Part shown: positions 57,916-64,000 of the stretch, one piece after another
Layout: each line of letters opens with the position of its first letter
Position numbering within the stretch: position 1 is the stretch's first letter
NCBI GenBank assembly: GCA_902588925.1
Contig: CACIRB010000004.1
Location: 1 to 64,000, forward strand
Direction: 5' to 3'
Length of the DNA: 64,000 nt
DNA from: an uncultured Pelagibacteraceae bacterium
GTDB lineage: Bacteria; Pseudomonadota; Alphaproteobacteria; Pelagibacterales; Pelagibacteraceae
Position numbers and translations under genes: made by a program
The notes under the pieces: model-generated
The model's database searches: none
What the model was told of the DNA's origin: nothing
Seen by the model: the letters and a program-made list of their open reading frames with translations, nothing else

Positions 57916-59012
57916 AAACTCGAAAATTATTGTTATTAAAATTGGTTCATCTTTATTAGTTGATCAAAATAAAGAAATTAGAAAAAAATGGCTTTCAAGC
58001 TTTGCTAAGGACATTAAAAAACTAAGAGATAAAAAATCAAAAAATCGTCATCGTTAGTTCAGGTGCTATAGCTCTTGGATGTAAAAAAATGAATTTTAAC
58101 AAAAAAAATATCAAGTTAGACAAAAGTCAAGCAATTGCCTCTATTGGCCAAATTGAACTAATGAATTTATTCTCTCAGACTTTTTCAAAGTACAAATTAA
58201 ATATCTCACAAATTTTGTTAACTCTAGAAGATACAGAGGAGCGAAGAAGATCATTAAACGCTAAAAGAACATTTGAAAATTTATTTGAACTTGGATTCAT
58301 CCCAGTTGTTAATGAGAATGACACAATTGCAACAACTGAGATAAAATATGGAGATAATGATAGATTGGCTTCTAGAGTAACTCAAATTACAAACGCTGAT
58401 ACATTAATTTTACTTTCAGATGTAGATGGTCTTTTCACAAAAAATCCAAAAATAAATAAAGACGCCAAACTGATAAAAATAGTAAATGATATTAATAAAG
58501 ATTTAAAAGAAATTAATATCAAAGGAATTAATGAATATGGAAGTGGAGGAATGCAAACTAAAATTGAAGCTGCTAAAATTTGTCAGCTAGCTGGCAGTAG
58601 TATGATTATTGCAAACGGACTATATTCAAATCCCATTTCAAAAATTATTGAAAAAAATAATTGTACATGGTTCAGCCCAAAGGTCTCAAAACTTCATGCT
58701 AGAAAAAAGTGGATAATAAGCTCAATTGCGCCTAAAGGAAATGTTGTAATTGATGATGGAGCCAAAAAAGCTTTAAAGCTTGGAAAAAGTTTACTAGCTG
58801 CAGGTATAAAAAATGTATCAGGAAAATTTAACAAAGGTGATCACATAAAAGTATTAGATAAAAAAAATAATGAATGTGCTAGGGGTTTAAGTTCTTTTAC
58901 TTCTGATGAAGTAAAAAAAATTATGGGGCATCATTCAAATGAAATTCAAAAATTACTTGGATATGTTGCAAAATCTGAAGTTATTCATAAAGATGATATG
59001 GTAGAAGTATAA
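57905..59012 (+). CDS. proB: Glutamate 5-kinase, interrupted by an apparent single-base frameshift near 58039-58044
   Basis: N-terminal frame MYLKNSKIIVIKIGSSLLVDQNKEIR... stops at TAG 58055-58057; removing one A restores ...KSKIVIVSSGAIALGCKKMNFNKKN continuous with ORF 58089-59012. Confidence 0.9.
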
Positions 59013-60263
59013 ATGAATAATTATATGTATTTAATCGGTAAAAGAGCAAGAAGAGCCAGTCAATATAAAATAGACACAAGAATTAAAAATAATGTTTTAG
59101 CCTCCTATGCTAAAATGCTTGACGAAAATAAAGGTTTAATAATTAAAGAAAATACTAAAGATATTAATTATGCAAAAAAAATAGGATTAAAAGAAAATTT
59201 AATTAATAGACTTCATTTAAATGAGAAAAAAATAAACGACATCAAAAGTTCTATTATTAGTATTATTAGATTTAAAGATCCTATTGATCATGTTCTAGAA
59301 AAGTGGAGAAGACCTAATGGATTAAATATTAGCAGAGTATCAATTCCAATAGGAGTGATTGGAGTAATTTATGAAAGTAGACCAAATGTAACATCAGATG
59401 TTGCGAGTTTATGTTTCAAATCAGGTAATGCAGTAATCTTAAGAGGAGGTTCTGAAGCAATCAATTCAAATAGAGTTTTGTCAAAACTATTTAGAAAAGC
59501 GCTCAAAAAAAATAAAGTAGATGAAAACTTTATACAATTTATAGATTCTAAAAACAGAAAGATGGTTGATGTAATGCTTTCAAAAATGAAAGAATATATT
59601 GATGTTATAATTCCACGTGGTGGAAAAAATCTTGTAAGAAAAGTTCAAGAGCTTTCTAAGGTTCCTATTATTGGTCATCTTGAGGGTATTTGTCATACAT
59701 ATGTGGACAAAGACGCTGAACTAAAGATGGCAAATAAAGTTGTTTCTAACGCAAAATTAAGGAACACCAGTATATGTGGTGCAACTGAGACTATTATTAT
59801 GCATAAGAATATTGTCAAAAAATTTAGCAATACAATCCTGGGTAATTTAGAAAAAAATGGTTGTAAAATTTATGGAGAAAAGATTTTGTCTAAATTTTAC
59901 AAAGGTAAAATTTTTAAAGCTACTGAAAAGGATTGGTCTACAGAATATTTAAGCTCTGTAATTTCGGTTAAAATAGTAAACAACCTCAATGAAGCTATAA
60001 GTCATATTAACAAGTATGGAACAATGCATACAGACTCAATAATTACAAAAAACAAAAAAACAGCAAATCAATTTCTAAAAGAAGTCAAAAGCTCTATTGC
60101 AATGCATAACACTTCAACTCAATTTGCAGATGGAGGTGAATTTGGATTCGGAGGAGAAGTTGGAATTTCTACCAATGTACTGCCACCAAGAGGGCCTGTG
60201 GGACTTAATCAACTTGTTTCATATAAATATCAAATTACAAGTAACGGCAAAATAAGAAATTAA
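59013..60263 (+). CDS. proA: Gamma-glutamyl phosphate reductase
   Basis: IPIGVIGVIYESRPNVTSDVASLCFKSGNAVILRGGSEA. Confidence 0.96.
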   Translation: MNNYMYLIGKRARRASQYKIDTRIKNNVLASYAKMLDENKGLIIKENTKDINYAKKIGLKENLINRLHLNEKKINDIKSSIISIIRFKDPIDHVLEKWRRPNGLNISRVSIPIGVIGVIYESRPNVTSDVASLCFKSGNAVILRGGSEAINSNRVLSKLFRKALKKNKVDENFIQFIDSKNRKMVDVMLSKMKEYIDVIIPRGGKNLVRKVQELSKVPIIGHLEGICHTYVDKDAELKMANKVVSNAKLRNTSICGATETIIMHKNIVKKFSNTILGNLEKNGCKIYGEKILSKFYKGKIFKATEKDWSTEYLSSVISVKIVNNLNEAISHINKYGTMHTDSIITKNKKTANQFLKEVKSSIAMHNTSTQFADGGEFGFGGEVGISTNVLPPRGPVGLNQLVSYKYQITSNGKIRN

Positions 60264-60264
60264 T

Positions 60265-60786
60265 TTGAAATTAAATAAGACAAAAATAGGAATTTTAGGA
60301 GGATCATTTGATCCTGCTCACAAAGGTCATCTGGCTATTTCAAAAGAAGCAAAAAAAAGATTTGAGCTTAAAAACATTATTTGGGCAATCACAAAAAAAA
60401 ATCCTTTTAAAAATCAAAGCAAAACCTCGGTTACTGAAAGAATAAAATTCTGTAAAAAAATTATTGGTAAGAGTTCATTTATAAAAGTGAGATTTTATGA
60501 AAATAAAATTAAATCAAATAAAACAATCGATTTAATTAATCATTTAAAAAAAAATAAAAATATTGAAATCTATTTTTTAATGGGAGCTGATAACTTAATA
60601 AATTTTCACAAGTGGCATAGATCAAAATCTATTTCACAAAAGTGTAATATTTTGGTTTTCGATAGACATGGCTATAAAAAAAACTCATTAAAATCAAAGA
60701 CATTTAAAGCTCTAGGTAAAAGTACCCTCAAATTTATAGAGTTTAATAAAGTCAACATTTCATCTTCTCAATTAAGAAAAATTTGA
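60265..60786 (+). CDS. nadD: Nicotinate-nucleotide adenylyltransferase (TTG start)
   Basis: IGILGGSFDPAHKGHLAIS; FLMGADNLINFHKWH. Confidence 0.93.
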   Translation: MKLNKTKIGILGGSFDPAHKGHLAISKEAKKRFELKNIIWAITKKNPFKNQSKTSVTERIKFCKKIIGKSSFIKVRFYENKIKSNKTIDLINHLKKNKNIEIYFLMGADNLINFHKWHRSKSISQKCNILVFDRHGYKKNSLKSKTFKALGKSTLKFIEFNKVNISSSQLRKI

Positions 60787-60803
60787 TAGTCTAAATTTAA
60801 TTA

Positions 60804-61154
60804 ATGGATAAAATTTCAGATCTCAAAGAAATTGTAATCACCACATTAGATCTTAACAAAGCTGAAGACATAGTAACTATTGATCTAAAAGATAAAAGTT
60901 CTATGGCAGATTATATGATAATAGCAAGCGGTACATCATCTAGACATATACAGTCTTTATCTGAGCAAGTATTAGAAAAGCTTAAAGATAATGGAATTAA
61001 AGACTCTAAAATAGAAGGTAAACAAAGTGGCGAATGGAAATTGGTAGACGGTATAGATCTAATCGTTCATATTTTTCACCCAGAGAAAAGAAAATTTTAT
61101 GAATTAGAAAAAATCTGGTCAGAGTTTATTCCCAAAGAAAAAGTAATGATATGA
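60804..61154 (+). CDS. rsfS: Ribosome silencing factor RsfS
   Basis: MADYMIIASGTSSRHIQSLSEQV; GEWKLVDGIDLIVHIFHPEKRKFYELEKIW. Confidence 0.95.
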   Translation: MDKISDLKEIVITTLDLNKAEDIVTIDLKDKSSMADYMIIASGTSSRHIQSLSEQVLEKLKDNGIKDSKIEGKQSGEWKLVDGIDLIVHIFHPEKRKFYELEKIWSEFIPKEKVMI

Positions 61155-62287
61155 AAATAATTAAATATTATTCATTTATTTTTTTATTATTTTTTTATTT
61201 AAGTTCAGCAAACTCATCTGAAGTAGATATTTATAAAAAGATAGATTTATTTGGTGAGGTTTTAGAAAAAATAAACAGAGAGTATATTGATGAGATCAAC
61301 CAATCTGAAAGCATGGACTCTGCTATCAATGGTTTACTTCAATCTTTAGACCCTTATTCTTCTTATATGTCTCCTGAAATTTTAGAGGAAATGCAAACAG
61401 AAACTAGCGGTGAATTTGGTGGCCTTGGAATTGAGGTAAGTATGGAAGCAGGAGTTGTTAAAGTTATTTCACCTATTGACGACACACCAGCTTCAAAAGC
61501 TGGATTAAAAGCTGGTGATTATATTGTGAAAATTAATGATACACAAGTTCAAGGGAAATCTCTGAGTGAAGCTGTTGATTTAATGCGAGGCCCAGTAGGT
61601 TCAAGTATAGAATTAACAGTTAGACGTAGAGGAGAAAAAAAAGCATTAACATTTAATATCACTAGAGAAATAATTGAAATTCAATCAGTTAAGTCAGAGT
61701 TATTAGAAGAAAATATTGGCTATATTAGATTAACTTCATTTAATGAAAACAGTAGTGATCAAATAGAAAAACAAATAAAGAAATTAAAAAAAAATAAAAA
61801 TCTTAATTCGTTTATTTTGGATTTAAGAAATAATCCAGGTGGATTGCTAAACCAGGCAATAAGAATATCTGATTTCTTTTTAGAAAATGGTGAAATTGTC
61901 TCCACTAAAAGTAGAAAAAAATCTGATAATAGAAAATGGTTTGCAAAAAAAGGAGACATAACTGACGGAAAAACATTATTAGTACTAATAAATTATGGAT
62001 CAGCTTCAGCATCAGAAATTGTTGCAGGAGCTTTAAAAGACCACAAAAGAGCAATTGTTGTAGGTGAAAATAGTTATGGAAAAGGTTCAGTTCAATCTAT
62101 TATTCCTCTTAAAAATAGAGGTGCAATACGTTTAACTGTTGCGAAATATTATCTTCCATCTGGAAAATCTATATCTGAGGTTGGTGTACGTCCAGACATA
62201 GAAGTGAATGAAGAAGGTGATAACTTTAAAATAAGAACCGAAACAGATAATCAGCTAAATTACGCAATTAAATTACTTAACGGATAA
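61151..62287 (+). CDS. ctpA: S41 family C-terminal processing peptidase
   Basis: Signal peptide, PDZ domain, NYGSASASEIVAGALKDHKRA, GKGSVQSI. Confidence 0.95.
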   Translation: MKIIKYYSFIFLLFFYLSSANSSEVDIYKKIDLFGEVLEKINREYIDEINQSESMDSAINGLLQSLDPYSSYMSPEILEEMQTETSGEFGGLGIEVSMEAGVVKVISPIDDTPASKAGLKAGDYIVKINDTQVQGKSLSEAVDLMRGPVGSSIELTVRRRGEKKALTFNITREIIEIQSVKSELLEENIGYIRLTSFNENSSDQIEKQIKKLKKNKNLNSFILDLRNNPGGLLNQAIRISDFFLENGEIVSTKSRKKSDNRKWFAKKGDITDGKTLLVLINYGSASASEIVAGALKDHKRAIVVGENSYGKGSVQSIIPLKNRGAIRLTVAKYYLPSGKSISEVGVRPDIEVNEEGDNFKIRTETDNQLNYAIKLLNG

Positions 62288-62288
62288 A

Positions 62289-62765
62289 ATGAAAAAAGAT
62301 TTAAGTAATCTTCCACTAAGAAGTGGTGTTGGAATTGTTGTATTAAATAAAGAGAACAAAGTATTTGTTGCCAAAAGAATAGATAACCCCAAAAATTTTT
62401 GGCAAATGCCTCAAGGCGGTGTAGATGAGGGTGAGGATTTTTTAAAAGCTGCTTACAGAGAACTTGAGGAAGAAACTAGTATTAAAAATGTTAAATTAAT
62501 AAAAGAGTTAGATGGGACTATAACCTATGAACTTCCAGATAGATTGCTTGGTTTGATCTGGAAAGGAAAGTACAGAGGTCAAAAGCAAAAATGGTTTTTA
62601 ATGAGATTTGTTGGAATGGATAATGAAATAAACATCAAAACCAAACACCCTGAATTTTTAGAATGGAAATGGGTAGAGCTAGATAAAATTACAGACTTGG
62701 TAGTTGATTTCAAACTACACGTTTACAAAGAAGTTAAAGATAAAGTAAAAAAAATTCTTAATTAA
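62289..62765 (+). CDS. rppH: RNA pyrophosphohydrolase (Nudix)
   Basis: LRSGVGIVVLN, WQMPQGGVDEGEDFLKAAYRELEEETSI. Confidence 0.94.
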   Translation: MKKDLSNLPLRSGVGIVVLNKENKVFVAKRIDNPKNFWQMPQGGVDEGEDFLKAAYRELEEETSIKNVKLIKELDGTITYELPDRLLGLIWKGKYRGQKQKWFLMRFVGMDNEINIKTKHPEFLEWKWVELDKITDLVVDFKLHVYKEVKDKVKKILN

Positions 62766-63149
62766 GAGTTTTTAAAACTTCAATTTTTTGATCTACTAAA
62801 TATTTAGCTTGATCATTAATATCTGATTTTCCTGCCTCTTCTTCAGCTTTTTTCAGTAAATCCTGTTGAATAGATTTATCCATATCGGATAAATTATAAA
62901 TTGAGCTAGTTAGAATAGATAAATTATTATTTTTAAACTCTACTATACCATCCTCAACATAATAATTTTCATCACCAGATTTTGAGCTTACTTTGATGAT
63001 ACCTGGTTTTAAAAATGAGATAATTGAAATGTGATCTTTTAATATCCCCATTTCTCCCTCAAATGCAGGTACTACTACCTCTGACACATCTTCTTTCACT
63101 AAAAAAGATTTTTCAGGATTTACTATCTCAATTTTAAACTCCTCACTCA

Positions 63150-63150
<1 letters not shown>
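62758..63150 (-). CDS. atpC: ATP synthase epsilon subunit
   Basis: FKIEIVNPEKSFLVKEDVSEVVVPAFEGEMGILKDH. Confidence 0.95.

Positions 63151-64000
<850 letters not shown>

Overview
This 64 kb window is a compact, AT-rich alphaproteobacterial chromosome segment. Gene content, very short intergenic spacers and a SAM-II riboswitch ahead of metX point to the SAR11/Pelagibacter lineage (inference from protein recognition, no alignment run). It is mostly well-known genes. The most distinctive region is roughly 5.3-23.2 kb, which looks like a purine uptake and catabolism island: an NCS2 permease, a BMP-type ABC transporter, two deaminases, a purine phosphoribosyltransferase, xanthine dehydrogenase with a split XdhC, a cytochrome-less PuuD urate oxidase, UraH, UraD, PuuE, allantoicase, ureidoglycolate lyase and an orphan cytochrome c. 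Other blocks are an RND efflux pair, MurNAc recycling (murU/amgK) plus tsaE, ahcY, chvG/chvI, polA, a polyamine cluster (ODC, deoxyhypusine-synthase-like, agmatinase), lysS/pyrD/rpmB, trkH, an AmpG-like permease, hisC/tyrA, metX/metW, rplU/rpmA/obgE, proB/proA, nadD/rsfS/ctpA/rppH and atpC/atpD. The main second-look items are: (1) a detached cytochrome c as possible PuuD partner; (2) a heat-shock-type promoter plus ROSE-like two-hairpin 5' UTR ahead of hsp20; (3) a promoter directly abutting a SAM-II riboswitch; (4) a proB frameshift at an A6 run; (5) an RND adaptor apparently lacking its coiled-coil hairpin; (6) a bacterial deoxyhypusine-synthase-like enzyme in a polyamine operon. I found no CRISPR array, rRNA, tRNA or mobile element. 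I do not see a clearly unprecedented system; the novelty is in variant architectures and RNA regulation.
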